Source: Paenibacillus silvisoli
GTDB lineage: Bacteria > Bacillota > Bacilli > Paenibacillales > Paenibacillaceae
Length of the DNA: 64,000 bases
Direction of reading: 5' to 3'
Assembly: GCF_030866765.1 (NCBI RefSeq)
Contig: NZ_CP133017.1
Span: forward strand, 4,926,501-4,990,500
This document shows positions 34,339-42,968 of this stretch, in pieces. Position numbers and translations under genes: made by a program. The notes beneath the pieces are model-generated. The model ran no database searches. It saw nothing but the letters and a program-made list of their open reading frames with translations, and was not told the origin of the DNA. Numbering within the stretch: the stretch's first letter is position 1; every line of letters begins with the position of its first letter.

Positions 34339-34517
34339 AGTGCCTCCTGCTAGAAGAACGGAATGGGATTGGAAAACCGCTTCCATCATTGTACACCACC
34401 TGCGGCTGGCGCAGATAGTGTCATTTCAGCCGCGATCACGATTGCGCTTGCGGATCGCTTCGGCTTCGCTTTACACTTGATACTAGAATGTATGACAGCG
34501 AAGAGGATGAGGCGACG

Positions 34518-35456
34518 ATGAAAATGGATCAGCTGCGGGAAGCGCTGCCGCAATGGGTAAGCGCAAGCCGGATGCATGCGAATGACGGTCAGGTGGCCTC
34601 CTACATTCCGGAGCTCGCCAAAGCGCCCGGCGATGCGCTTGGCGTGACGATTATGGATGCGCGCGGGGAAATGGCGAGTGCCGGAGAGACGAATTTTCCG
34701 TTCACCTTGCAGAGCATTTCGAAGGTGTATACGCTGCTGCTTGCGCTGATGGATAACGGGGAAGACGGCGTATTTGCCAAAGTCGGCATGGAGCCGACGG
34801 GCGACGACTTCAACTCGATGCTGAAGCTTGAGCTCGTTGAACCCGGCAAGCCGTTCAATCCGCTCATTAATGCCGGCGCAATTGCCGTCAGCTCCTTGAT
34901 ACACGGCGATACGCCGGCCGAGAAAACGGAACGCATTCTCGCTTTCTTTAATGAAGCGGCAGGCGGGGCAAGCTTAGCCGTCAACCAGGATGTCTTCCGC
35001 TCGGAATCGGCTACCGCGCACCGCAATCGCTCGCTTGCCTACTTCTTGAAGGACAACGAGGTGCTGGGCGAAGAGATCGACGTAGAGGACGTGCTTCGCG
35101 TCTACTTCCAGCACTGCTCCGTTGAAGTCAGCTGCGACCAGCTCTCCCGGATGGCGCTGCTGCTGGCCTTCGACGGCTTCGATCCGCTGGGCGGCCGCCA
35201 AATCGTGCCGAAGCGGTACGTGCAGATCGCGAAAACGTTCATGATCATGTGCGGCATGTACAACGCCTCGGGCGAATTCGCGATCAAGGTCGGCATCCCG
35301 GCGAAGAGCGGCGTTTCCGGCGGCATCCTTGCCATCGTGCCGGGACAGTACGGAATCGGCGTCATCGGGCCTGCGCTCGGGGCCAAAGGCAATAGCACCG
35401 CAGGCGTTCATCTGCTCGAAACGATGTCGGCTGCGCTAAATTGGCGGATATTTTAA
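34518..35456 (+). CDS. glsA: Glutaminase (GlsA family)
   Basis: Serine-dependent beta-lactamase-like glutaminase, 312 residues, which converts glutamine to glutamate and ammonia. The Ser-x-x-Lys catalytic pair is visible in FTLQSISKVYTLLLAL. Further family marks are NPLINAGAIAVSSLI and GGILAIVPGQYGIGVIGPALG. I choose ATG 34518 (GAGGCGACG upstream); an ATG at 34488 is possible. Cytosolic, no signal. Single-gene unit ending at a two-way terminator. Confidence 0.93.
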   Translation: MKMDQLREALPQWVSASRMHANDGQVASYIPELAKAPGDALGVTIMDARGEMASAGETNFPFTLQSISKVYTLLLALMDNGEDGVFAKVGMEPTGDDFNSMLKLELVEPGKPFNPLINAGAIAVSSLIHGDTPAEKTERILAFFNEAAGGASLAVNQDVFRSESATAHRNRSLAYFLKDNEVLGEEIDVEDVLRVYFQHCSVEVSCDQLSRMALLLAFDGFDPLGGRQIVPKRYVQIAKTFMIMCGMYNASGEFAIKVGIPAKSGVSGGILAIVPGQYGIGVIGPALGAKGNSTAGVHLLETMSAALNWRIF

Positions 35457-35468
35457 ACATGATCGCAA

Positions 35469-35518
35469 AAAGAGGCCGGGAACGACGTCATCCGTCAATT
35501 CCCAGCCTCTTCTTTTTT
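35469..35518. terminator. Two-way terminator between glsA and the MFS gene
   Basis: AAGAGGCCGGGAA and TTCCCAGCCTCTT (one mismatch) with A-rich and T-rich flanks on both sides, so it serves both convergent genes. Confidence 0.88.
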
Positions 35519-35524
35519 CATTTA

Positions 35525-36991
35525 TTAGCCGACATGCATCATCATTTCCGGCTGTCTGTCCTCTTCGCCTTCGACTTTCGCGGGCTTTCTAAGGAGCAGG
35601 CCCAGCAGCGCGCCGAACACCGAGATGAAGGTCAACACAAGGAACGTATCGCCGAACGACAGCGAGTATGCGGCTAGCTCGCTCTTCGCAGTCGGCGCGT
35701 AAACGGCCATCCGTTTAGCTAGAATCGTTGCCAAGCCGGCTACCGCAAACGACGTCATAACCTGCTGCGCGGCATTCGTCAGCGACGTTACGCGGCTAAC
35801 CAGATCGCGCGGAGCTGCCTGCATCAAGTGCGTATTCAACGGCATCATGGACAGACCCATGCCTGCGCCGAGAAGCGCCAGCGGTCCCATGATCATCATC
35901 AATCCGGAATCAGCCGTTACGTTGGACAGAATGAACGCCGCGACGGTAACGAGCAGCATTCCCGTCAGGACAAGCGGTCTTGCGCCGACTTTATCGAACA
36001 GCTTGCCGCCGATCGGCATGAATACGCCGGCCGCGATCGCTTGCGGCAGCATGATCAATCCTGTGTCAAAAGCGCTGTAGTGCTGCGCCTGCTGCAGGAA
36101 GAGCGGCACGAGGAACATCGTTCCGAACAAAGCGATTTGGGAAATCCATTGCACGACGATCCCTTTCGAGAAATCAGGGGAGCGGAAGACGCGCAGCTCG
36201 AGAAGCGGTTCTTTGCGGGAAAGCTCTACAACAACGAATAGTATGAGTGCAATTGCGCCGACAACGATACCGATGATCGTTTTGGCTTCCGTCCAGCCGT
36301 TAGCGCCTTCGGATACGCCGTAAGACAAGCCCGCGAAAGCGATCGGTGCCAGCAAGAAGCCGAGTTTATCAAGCGCGGCAACCGCTTGGCGCTCGATGCG
36401 CGGCAGCGTACGGATACCGAGGATGATGCCGACCAAACCGATTGGAAGATTGATCAGGAACAGCCATTTCCAGCTTACATAATCAATGAGGTAGCCTGCC
36501 AGTACCGGGCCTAGCGCCGGCGCGAGCAGAATCGGAATCCCCATCATCCCCATGACGGCGCCGACCTTCTCCGGCGGGCTGAGGCGATACGTAAATGCCA
36601 TTGCGATCGGCAGCACCATACCGCCGCCGACGCCTTGAATAACGCGGAACAAAATGAGCATTTCAACGGATGTGGCAAGTGCGCATAAGAGCGAGCCTAC
36701 CGTAAACAGAAAGACGGAAATGAGAAATACTTGTTTCGCGCCGAAGCGGTCCGACAGCCACCCGGCTAACGGAATAACCGCCGCTTGGGCCAGCGCATAC
36801 CCCGTTACCGTCCAGGATGCAACCTGGTAAGACGTATTAAATTCTTGAAGAAAACCCGGAAGCGCCACGTTGACCGCGGTGCCGTCCAGCACGACCATGA
36901 AAATACCGACAATAATGGCTGCAAGCGGGCCTAAAATTTTCCGGATGGAAAATTCCTCGCTCTTAACAGCGGATGTTGCTTGTGCAGACAT
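35525..36991 (-). CDS. MFS drug exporter, DHA2 (EmrB/QacA) family
   Basis: 488 residues, 14 predicted membrane helices. The motif LDGTAVNVALPGFLQEF near residue 40 and LSDRFGAKQVFL (motif A) near 82, with GPVLAGYLIDY (motif C) at about 155, are typical of proton-driven drug:H+ antiporters of the 14-helix class. It is divergent from a TetR repressor gene with a 20-bp palindrome between them, a standard ligand-induced efflux module. Confidence 0.93.
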   Translation of the reverse strand: MSAQATSAVKSEEFSIRKILGPLAAIIVGIFMVVLDGTAVNVALPGFLQEFNTSYQVASWTVTGYALAQAAVIPLAGWLSDRFGAKQVFLISVFLFTVGSLLCALATSVEMLILFRVIQGVGGGMVLPIAMAFTYRLSPPEKVGAVMGMMGIPILLAPALGPVLAGYLIDYVSWKWLFLINLPIGLVGIILGIRTLPRIERQAVAALDKLGFLLAPIAFAGLSYGVSEGANGWTEAKTIIGIVVGAIALILFVVVELSRKEPLLELRVFRSPDFSKGIVVQWISQIALFGTMFLVPLFLQQAQHYSAFDTGLIMLPQAIAAGVFMPIGGKLFDKVGARPLVLTGMLLVTVAAFILSNVTADSGLMMIMGPLALLGAGMGLSMMPLNTHLMQAAPRDLVSRVTSLTNAAQQVMTSFAVAGLATILAKRMAVYAPTAKSELAAYSLSFGDTFLVLTFISVFGALLGLLLRKPAKVEGEEDRQPEMMMHVG

Positions 36992-37130
36992 CGTTACTCT
37001 CCAGCTCCCTTATTCCGGTGATGCTCAAGGATCGCCATCGCGTGCCGCATTGACCCCTCCTATGGAGAGGAGTACAATGGAGGCAATTCAGTGCTTTAGC
37101 AATAATCATGAACCATCCCGGCTTTTTTAT

Positions 37131-37150
37131 AAACGGACAATTGTCCGTTT
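37131..37150. promoter_or_regulatory. TetR operator between MFS and tetR genes
   Basis: AAACGGACAATTGTCCGTTT is a perfect 20-bp palindrome in the 236-bp gap between the divergent genes, 78 bp upstream of the tetR start. TetR-family dimers bind such sites, so it probably represses both genes. Confidence 0.8.
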
Positions 37151-37227
37151 CTTTACTACAGCTTACCTAACGATACGCGCATTGTCAACGAGAGACAATG
37201 TGAACTTTTTATCCATTCAGGAGGTTC

Positions 37228-37842
37228 ATGGCTATGCAGCAACGGAGCGAACGAAAGGACGCCGCCAGACACCGCGAGCTCATCCTCGATACAGCCTCCC
37301 AGCTTTTTCATGAACACGGCGTGGAAAGCGTCAGCATGCATCAGATCGCCAAGTCCGCCGGAATCGGACAAGGCACGCTGTATCGGCGCTATTCCTCGAA
37401 AGCCGAGCTTTGCATGGAGCTGCTGAACGACAGCTTCAACCGGTTCTCGGAACAGACAACCGCCGTATTGAAGGAAGCCGGCCATGCGTCTGCCCGCGAG
37501 CGGCTGACGTTATTTTTGGGACGGTGGATCGAATATTTGAGCGATGAAATGCAGTGGTTCAATGCGATCAAGCCCGACGTATGGTGTTCCGACGAGAAGG
37601 TAAACATGTTTGATTCTCCGCCGTTTCTTTACGTAACCGGCACGATTCGAGGATTGCTGGAAGAAGCCGTTCAAGGCGGGGAAGCGAAGCAGCCGCTTCA
37701 AACCGAGTTTGCCGCCTTCAATATCGCGACCTCGATGAGCCCGATCGCGTTCGTTTATTTCACGGAAGACCGCGGCCTTACGCCGGAGCAGATGAAGCAG
37801 CAATATATCGATTATTATGTGGGCTTGTTGTTTAAACCATAA
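37228..37842 (+). CDS. TetR-family repressor
   Basis: 204 residues. The N-terminal helix-turn-helix is HQIAKSAGIGQGTLYRRYSSKAELCMELL (about 30-58); the C-terminal part is the helical ligand-binding and dimerisation domain. RBS AGGAGG lies 9 nt before the ATG. It most likely represses the divergent MFS exporter and itself through the palindrome at 37131-37150, releasing on binding an exported drug. Confidence 0.92.
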   Translation: MAMQQRSERKDAARHRELILDTASQLFHEHGVESVSMHQIAKSAGIGQGTLYRRYSSKAELCMELLNDSFNRFSEQTTAVLKEAGHASARERLTLFLGRWIEYLSDEMQWFNAIKPDVWCSDEKVNMFDSPPFLYVTGTIRGLLEEAVQGGEAKQPLQTEFAAFNIATSMSPIAFVYFTEDRGLTPEQMKQQYIDYYVGLLFKP

Positions 37843-37881
37843 CAGCAATTGTTGTCATGACGGCCTGTATGGTTCGTTAGA

Positions 37882-37922
37882 AAAAAGAGACGCCTCGGAT
37901 ATTATCCGAAGCGTCTCTTTTA
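37882..37922. terminator. Two-way terminator between tetR and glpX
   Basis: AAAGAGACGCCTCGGAT pairs with ATCCGAAGCGTCTCTTT (one mismatch), flanked by A and T runs. Confidence 0.88.
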
Positions 37923-38891
37923 TTATAGCGAGCCAAGAATCGGCTTGTTCGGCAAGTAGTGCTGGGACTTGATGTAGCGGATCGTCCTGGTCTTGACCCG
38001 CATGACGATGGAATGCGTCTCGGCCCTCTGGCCGGCCAGCATGGCGACGCCGCCCAGAAACTCGCCCGGCGTCACGCCGGTGGCGGCAAAGATGACGTCA
38101 TCGTCGCCGATCATATCCTCCATCCGCAGCAGCTTCCGCGGATCGGAGAGCCCCATCGCCTTGCAGCGTTTCTCCTGCTCCTCGTCTTGCGGCATAAGCC
38201 TTCCTTGGATCTCGCCGCCTAGGCACTTAAGCGCCGCCGCTGCCAAGACGCCTTCCGGCGCACCTCCGGAGCCGACGTACAAATCGATGCCCGCTTCGGG
38301 AAAAGCCGGCGCGATCGCACCTGCCACATCGCCGTCGGACAGAAATTTGATCCGCACGCCGACCTCCCTTAAATTACGTATCAGCTCCGCGTGGCGCGGT
38401 CTGTCGAGCAGCATGACGGTCAGGTCCGAGACCTGCTTATGAAGCGCGAGCGCCGCCTTCTCCACCGTCGTCCGGATCGGGTCCTCCAGCTTGAGCTTCC
38501 CGGCCAGAGCCGGTCCAACCGCGAGCTTCTCCATATACATGTCCGGCGCATGCAGCAGCTTTCCTTTCGGAGCTACCGCAATGACGGCCATGGCATTGTT
38601 CAGCCCTTTGGCGACAAGCTCGGTTCCCTCTAACGGATCGACGGCCACGTCCACCTCCGGCCCTTGCAGATCGCCGACCTGCTCGCCGATGTAGAGCATC
38701 GGCGCCTCATCCATTTCCCCTTCGCCAATGACGACCGTCCCCCGAATCGAGACGGAGTCCAGCATGCCGCGCATCGCATTCGTCGCCGCCTCATCTGCGC
38801 GATGCTTGTCTCCCCTGCCCATCCACGGAGCGGCAGCCAATGCCGCCAGCTCCGTTACCCGCACGATCTCCAGCGCCAGTTCCCGCTCCAC
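37923..38891 (-). CDS. glpX: Class II fructose-1,6-bisphosphatase GlpX
   Basis: 322 residues. Converts fructose 1,6-bisphosphate to fructose 6-phosphate in gluconeogenesis. Metal- and substrate-binding signatures are visible: VIGEGEMDEAPMLYIGE (about 55-72) and DVAVDPLEGTELVAKGLNN (about 80-98), then GSGGAPEGVLAAAALK. It lies 15 bp after yqfL and is probably transcribed with it and ccpN. Confidence 0.95.
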   Translation of the reverse strand: MERELALEIVRVTELAALAAAPWMGRGDKHRADEAATNAMRGMLDSVSIRGTVVIGEGEMDEAPMLYIGEQVGDLQGPEVDVAVDPLEGTELVAKGLNNAMAVIAVAPKGKLLHAPDMYMEKLAVGPALAGKLKLEDPIRTTVEKAALALHKQVSDLTVMLLDRPRHAELIRNLREVGVRIKFLSDGDVAGAIAPAFPEAGIDLYVGSGGAPEGVLAAAALKCLGGEIQGRLMPQDEEQEKRCKAMGLSDPRKLLRMEDMIGDDDVIFAATGVTPGEFLGGVAMLAGQRAETHSIVMRVKTRTIRYIKSQHYLPNKPILGSL

Positions 38892-38906
38892 CGTACATCC
38901 ACTCCC

Positions 38907-39725
38907 TTAGTTCGTATTTTGAAGCCAGCTTATGATAATGCCTGCCGTTTCTTCGATCGCCTTCTCCGTGACATCGATAACCGGACAACCTAACGACTTC
39001 ATAATCGATTCCGCATACGACAGCTCCGCATGGATCCGTTCTGCGGAGGCGTACTTCGCCGAAAATGGCAATCCCATCGCCTTCAATCTCTCCGTCCTGA
39101 TGCCCGACAGCTTCTCCGGCTTCATCGTCAGACCAACGACCAGCCGTTCGCCTTTAAACAGCTCCTCCGGCACTTTAACTTCCGGCACTAACGGCAAATT
39201 CGCTACGCGGACGCCTTTATGCGCAAGGTAGATGCTGAGCGGCGTCTTTGACGTTCGCGACACGCCGATGACCACGACTTCGGCCAGCAGCAGTCCTTTC
39301 GTATCCTTGCCGTCGTCGTATTTGACCGCGAACTCGATCGCTTCGATCCGCCGGTAGTAATCGTCATCCAACGTATGCAGCAAGCCGGGCTGCCGCTTCG
39401 GCGAATCGTTGAACGTGTCGATAAACGCCTGCATCATCGGCCCCAGCACATCGATGGCCCTTACTCCTCTAAGCAGCGACTCTTCCCTCATTGTCTCACG
39501 CAGCTCCGGCTGCACCAGCGTATAGGCGATAAAGCCGCCCGACCTCGCCGCTTCGCCCACGATGTGGACGATTTCGTCCTCGGTCTTGATATGACCGCAT
39601 CGAATCAGCTTCACGCCTTCAAAAGCGAACTGCCGCATCGCCGCCTTCACGACCGCCTCCGCCGTTTCCCCGACCGCGTCCGAGCAAATATAGATCGGCT
39701 GCATCTGCTTCCCCACGCTCCCCAA
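38907..39725 (-). CDS. yqfL: PPDK regulatory protein (kinase/pyrophosphorylase)
   Basis: 272 residues, DUF299 family. These proteins switch pyruvate phosphate dikinase or PEP synthase off and on by ADP-dependent phosphorylation and phosphate-dependent dephosphorylation. The P-loop GVSRTSKTPLSIYLAHKG lies near residue 155, and the N-terminus IYICSDAVGETAEAVVKAA is typical. In B. subtilis yqfL follows ccpN (yqzB), the same order as here, 11 bp apart. Confidence 0.93.
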   Translation of the reverse strand: MGSVGKQMQPIYICSDAVGETAEAVVKAAMRQFAFEGVKLIRCGHIKTEDEIVHIVGEAARSGGFIAYTLVQPELRETMREESLLRGVRAIDVLGPMMQAFIDTFNDSPKRQPGLLHTLDDDYYRRIEAIEFAVKYDDGKDTKGLLLAEVVVIGVSRTSKTPLSIYLAHKGVRVANLPLVPEVKVPEELFKGERLVVGLTMKPEKLSGIRTERLKAMGLPFSAKYASAERIHAELSYAESIMKSLGCPVIDVTEKAIEETAGIIISWLQNTN

Positions 39726-39736
39726 CGTTCGCCCTC

Positions 39737-40387
39737 CTAGTCCCGCCTGTCCGTTTCCTGCTCCATCATCCAGCGGAGAATGTTCGTTTTGCTAATCCAG
39801 CCTGTAACCTCGGATCGCCGGCCAGGCTGCTCTTCGCCCGATACGACCGGCAGGCCGTCGAGCTCCTGAACGAGCATTTTTTTTACCGCTTGCAGCAGCG
39901 GCTGATCCGCTTGGACCGCAGCGATCGCCGGCAGCCGCGACATCGCCATGCTGACGGGAATCGACGCGGCATTGCTGCCCAGCGTCACCTTAAGCAGCTC
40001 CTTCGGCGTCACGATTCCGACAAAATGCCGATTTTCATCCACTACCGTCAGCACCTCTGCGTTGCCCATGAATAACGTAATAACAGCATCGTGGACCGAC
40101 GCCGTCTCCGACACGCTGATCGGCAGTCCCTGCACGTCTTTGACGCTCGCTTCTTCCCAGCGCTTAAACATCCGCTCCCTGCCCTGCTCCGCCGCCGTAC
40201 CCGGAAAATAACCGACTCTCGGCTTAGCCTCCAGCAGCCGCAGCATGACGAGCAGGGACAAATCCGCGCGCAGCGTCGGCTTGCCTGTCCCCAGCATCTC
40301 CGCGAGCTGATCGCCGGTAATCGGCGCGTGCTGCTTGACCAGCTTTATAATCTCGACTTGCCTTGCCGTTAACGTGATGCCAACCAC
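39737..40387 (-). CDS. ccpN: CcpN-type transcriptional repressor of gluconeogenesis
   Basis: 216 residues: N-terminal helix-turn-helix (ITGDQLAEMLGTGKPTLRADLS, about 20-42) followed by two CBS domains (about 85-210) that sense nucleotides. CcpN represses gapB and pckA in B. subtilis during growth on sugars; the neighbours glpX and yqfL fit this. The track start is GTG at 40387, but the best Shine-Dalgarno (AGGTGG) overlaps that GTG and stands 5 nt before an in-frame ATC. The true start is therefore uncertain. Confidence 0.9.
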   Translation of the reverse strand: MVGITLTARQVEIIKLVKQHAPITGDQLAEMLGTGKPTLRADLSLLVMLRLLEAKPRVGYFPGTAAEQGRERMFKRWEEASVKDVQGLPISVSETASVHDAVITLFMGNAEVLTVVDENRHFVGIVTPKELLKVTLGSNAASIPVSMAMSRLPAIAAVQADQPLLQAVKKMLVQELDGLPVVSGEEQPGRRSEVTGWISKTNILRWMMEQETDRRD

Positions 40388-40533
40388 CTCATTCAGACGT
40401 CCTTATTTGATAAATAATGTATCACATTTGCGAAATAGCACACAATATATAATTGGCTATTTTTTCATGAGCAAATGGCCCCGCGGCACTTGACGGAGCG
40501 ACAAATACCCGCCCATTTTCTACAAGATACCGC

Positions 40534-40561
40534 ACCACTGCAAGCGCCTTATCATAAGATA
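40534..40561 (+). promoter_or_regulatory. Candidate sigma-K promoter of gerE
   Basis: CATAAGATA (40553-40561) fits the sigma-K -10 pattern CATAnnnTA, with AC 17 bp upstream (40534-40535). It lies 65 bp before the gerE start. gerE is a sigma-K gene in B. subtilis. Confidence 0.5.
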
Positions 40562-40625
40562 ATTTGACTGTATCCCTTAACCTTGTTAAACCATAAAAAC
40601 CCGAGCAAGGAGGGGTGACAAATTC

Positions 40626-40847
40626 ATGGGTAGCGACCAGAAGAGCAAATTCTTATTAACTCATCGTGAACGCGAGGTCTTCGAGCTGCTTGTGCAGGAT
40701 AAAACCACAAGGGATATTGCACAACAACTGTTCATCAGCGAGAAAACCGTTCGGAACCACATTTCCAATGTTATGCAAAAATTGAACGTTAAAGGTCGTT
40801 CACAAGCGGTTGTCGAGCTGATAAAGCTTGGGGAATTAAAGATTTGA
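40626..40847 (+). CDS. gerE: Sporulation regulator GerE
   Basis: 73 residues, a stand-alone LuxR-type helix-turn-helix that acts late in the mother cell on coat genes together with sigma-K. The core LLTHREREVFELLVQDKTTR and ISEKTVRNHISNVMQKLNVKG matches GerE as I remember it from B. subtilis almost word for word. RBS AAGGAGGGG lies 10 nt upstream of ATG. A long terminator hairpin follows. Confidence 0.95.
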   Translation: MGSDQKSKFLLTHREREVFELLVQDKTTRDIAQQLFISEKTVRNHISNVMQKLNVKGRSQAVVELIKLGELKI

Positions 40848-40873
40848 CGCAAATCGCCGCATACCTTGCTCAG

Positions 40874-40927
40874 CCTTCTAGCAAGTGCTCCCGCTCATTC
40901 GCGGGAACGTTTGCAAGAAGGTTTTTT
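40874..40927 (+). terminator. Terminator of gerE
   Basis: A stem of about 20 bp (CCTTCTAGCAAGTG with mismatches to CGTTTGCAAGAAGG, closed by TCCCGC/GCGGGA) and a TTTTTT tract. Confidence 0.9.
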
Positions 40928-40994
40928 GACGTCATCCGGAGGGTAGTCTTTATGGTAAAATAGAAGGGAATGAATGAATTAGGAGGGATACGCG

Positions 40995-41243
40995 ATGAAA
41001 TGGCAACAAGTCAGAGAATTGTTTCCCGATCAATTTGTATTGCTTTCCATTCTTGATTACACCGAACAGGAAGATAAAAAAATCATTACCGAGGTTGCCC
41101 CAATACGGGCGATTCCGCAAGAGCATGCGAACAAAGCCTTTTTTAGCGCCGAGCCAGGCAGCATTGTGTACCACACCGGCAACTCGGACTGTATTATTCA
41201 TTTACGCAAAGACCCGCTGCTAAGAATGAGACGCGGCTCATGA
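40995..41243 (+). CDS. Small protein of unknown function, paired with a retropepsin-like protein
   Basis: 82 residues, soluble, rich in charged residues (TEQEDKKIITEVAPIRA). RBS TTAGGAGGG stands 8 nt before ATG, and its stop overlaps the next start (ATGA), so it is real and co-translated with the aspartyl protease-like gene. I do not recognise the family. Substrate, inhibitor or adaptor of the neighbour are possibilities but nothing in the sequence decides. Confidence 0.75.
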   Translation: MKWQQVRELFPDQFVLLSILDYTEQEDKKIITEVAPIRAIPQEHANKAFFSAEPGSIVYHTGNSDCIIHLRKDPLLRMRRGS

Positions 41244-41629
41244 AAATCAAATACGATGGGCAACTGCTGACCGTTGCTATTACCGTATGCTACCGCGGGA
41301 AGACATTGCAGCTTGATGATATCATCATCGACACTGGCTCCACACACACGATTTTTAGCCCTGATGCTCTCGAATCGCTTGGCGTTACATATGAAAACGG
41401 AGACTCCGTATATGAAGCTTACGGTATCGGGGGGACGGTACCTTTCTACACAAAAATCATGGATTATATCCAGCTTGATTCCTTGCGTACCGAAAAAGTA
41501 GAAATCGATGTCGGCATGCTGCCAAAGTCGCACAAAGGCTTGCTTGGATTGGATACTCTGCTATCGAATGGATTTATCGTAGATATGGACAAGCTGGAAC
41601 TCACAAAGCGGGGTTCATCGAATAGCTGA
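41240..41629 (+). CDS. Retropepsin-like aspartyl protease
   Basis: 129 residues. The catalytic triplet DTGS occurs in LDDIIIDTGSTHTIFSP (about 30-46), and the second hydrophobic-Gly motif is GLLGLDTLLSNGFIVDMDKL, as in the single-domain clan AA proteases (pepsin_retropepsin_like). One domain has one catalytic Asp, so it must dimerise to be active. Cytosolic. It forms a two-gene operon with the 82-residue protein and ends at a strong terminator. Confidence 0.85.
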   Translation: MKIKYDGQLLTVAITVCYRGKTLQLDDIIIDTGSTHTIFSPDALESLGVTYENGDSVYEAYGIGGTVPFYTKIMDYIQLDSLRTEKVEIDVGMLPKSHKGLLGLDTLLSNGFIVDMDKLELTKRGSSNS

Positions 41630-41635
41630 AAGACG

Positions 41636-41678
41636 AAAGGACAGCCACTAGTGGGGCCACTAGTGGACTGTCCTTTTT
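41636..41678 (+). terminator. Terminator of the retropepsin operon
   Basis: AAAGGACAG...CTGTCCTTT encloses a repeated CCACTAGTGG palindrome, followed by a T-tract. Confidence 0.9.
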
Positions 41679-41679
41679 C

Positions 41680-41888
41680 CGCTAACGAATCGTAGCGATC
41701 TTATTTGCGCGAAAACAGCTGCTATTCCGCGCTAACGAATCGTAGCGGCCTTATTTGCGCGAAACCGACCGATTTCGAGGCAATATCGTGCAAATAACGC
41801 CTCTAGGATTCGTTAGCTCGCCAAAAGCGGCTAGTTTGCCGGAATAAGCACGCTAAGGTTCGTTAGAGGTTCCGCTACGATTCGCGAG
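41680..41888. repeat. Palindrome array C2 (two direct, two inverted units, 50-bp period)
   Basis: CGCTAACGAATCGTAGCG-type palindromes start at 41680 and 41730 in direct orientation, exactly 50 bp apart. The inverted core starts at 41807 (GATTCGTTAG) and 41857 (GGTTCGTTAG), again exactly 50 bp apart, and a partial fifth lies at 41879. The direct units are followed by CTTATTTGCGCGAAA and the inverted ones are preceded by its complement. The layout is the same as array C1 at 6.9-7.1 kb. It lies directly after a terminator and before the 3' end of the dioxygenase gene. Confidence 0.87.
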
Positions 41889-41940
41889 CACCGGGCCTGG
41901 CAAGCGCAGAACGGCGCGACTACCCGACCTTCCAATTTTC

Positions 41941-42017
41941 GCCTTCTGCTTTTGCCTTCTGCCTTCCGCCTTCTGCCTTCTGCCTTCTGCCGCCTTCCTT
42001 CCGCCTTCCTTCCGCCA
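41941..42017. repeat. Degenerate heptamer tandem repeat (CCTTCTG)
   Basis: About ten copies of CCTTCTG or close variants in a row (some changed to CCTTCCG or CTTTTG). It lies between array C2 and the dioxygenase stop. Simple slippage-prone DNA; no function seen. Confidence 0.7.
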
Positions 42018-42053
42018 CCGCCATCGGCAGCCCGCCGCCGCGCTCAGCCGCTG

Positions 42054-42968
42054 CTAGCGCCGCCAGTACTCCTCGTGCGCATACCGGTACTTCTCCGGCT
42101 GCTTCGGCGAGCTGATCGCGAATGCGCCTGCCGGCGAGTACGCGAAAGGCGTTTCGCCCTGCGCGTACGGCGCGCGTTTGCGGCGCTCGATGCAATCCAG
42201 CAGCACATGCTGCTTCAGCGCCAAATACTCCAGCGTATGCGGACCGAATTCGGCTTCGATTTCGCCCGGCCGGAACTCGTAATAGACCGTGCGGCGCAGC
42301 GGGTTGCCGTCGCCGGACGGCGAGCCGTGAAGCACCTCGATATTGTGGAAAATGACATCTCCCGGCTGCATCGGAACCGGAATCGCATCGTCCGTCGAGA
42401 AGCCGGGATCCTTGCAGCGCTTCTCCGCCTCTTCCTTGCTCCACTTGTTGCTCCCCGGAATAACCCACAAGCAGGTTTGCATATCGGCCTCGTCCAAGTA
42501 AAAATCGACGTTGAAGATCGGACGCGGATCCGTGCAGCCATCCGGTACGGCCGAATCGCGATGCCACGGTACAACGATGCCTTCATTCGGCGCTTTAAGC
42601 ACCATCGAGTCCCACGTCGCAATGAAGTTGCGGCCTTGCAGCTTCTCTACCGAACGCAATACAAACGGATGGCCCAGAAGCACCTTCATTGGATCGCTTT
42701 TCTCGATGACATATTCGACTCGTTTAAAGACCTGTTGGCCTGATTTCACACCGATGCCGTACATGTAATCATGGTTGTCGTCCACCCCGGCCGCGCCTTT
42801 CTCGTAAAGCGCTTGCATTTCGCTTTGCACCAATGCCAGCTCTTCGCCTACGACGACGTTCCGAATAACGAGAAAGCCGTTATCCAAAAAAAACTGCGCC
42901 TGTTCATCCGTGATGCAGTCTTGGGTCGCCGCGTCGACGAAAGGAATATTTTCATGGATCGTACCCAT
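42054..42968 (-). CDS. Phytanoyl-CoA dioxygenase family oxygenase
   Basis: 304 residues. Fe(II)/2-oxoglutarate oxygenase: the iron-binding HxD is in VPWHRDSAV (about residue 135) and the distal His in VIFHNIEVLHGSPSGDG. Family members hydroxylate diverse small molecules. The start is ATG 42968 with GAGAGGG 6 nt upstream. The divergent AraC-type gene is the likely regulator. Substrate unknown. Confidence 0.9.
   Translation of the reverse strand: MGTIHENIPFVDAATQDCITDEQAQFFLDNGFLVIRNVVVGEELALVQSEMQALYEKGAAGVDDNHDYMYGIGVKSGQQVFKRVEYVIEKSDPMKVLLGHPFVLRSVEKLQGRNFIATWDSMVLKAPNEGIVVPWHRDSAVPDGCTDPRPIFNVDFYLDEADMQTCLWVIPGSNKWSKEEAEKRCKDPGFSTDDAIPVPMQPGDVIFHNIEVLHGSPSGDGNPLRRTVYYEFRPGEIEAEFGPHTLEYLALKQHVLLDCIERRKRAPYAQGETPFAYSPAGAFAISSPKQPEKYRYAHEEYWRR

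Noticed and set aside
41941-42017. Heptamer repeat as a phase-variation switch
   Set aside because: It lies outside any coding frame or promoter, after the dioxygenase stop.
41920-42567. 215-codon minus-strand frame overlapping the dioxygenase gene
   Set aside because: It is the shifted frame of the oxygenase gene and ends in low-complexity sequence from the heptamer repeat.
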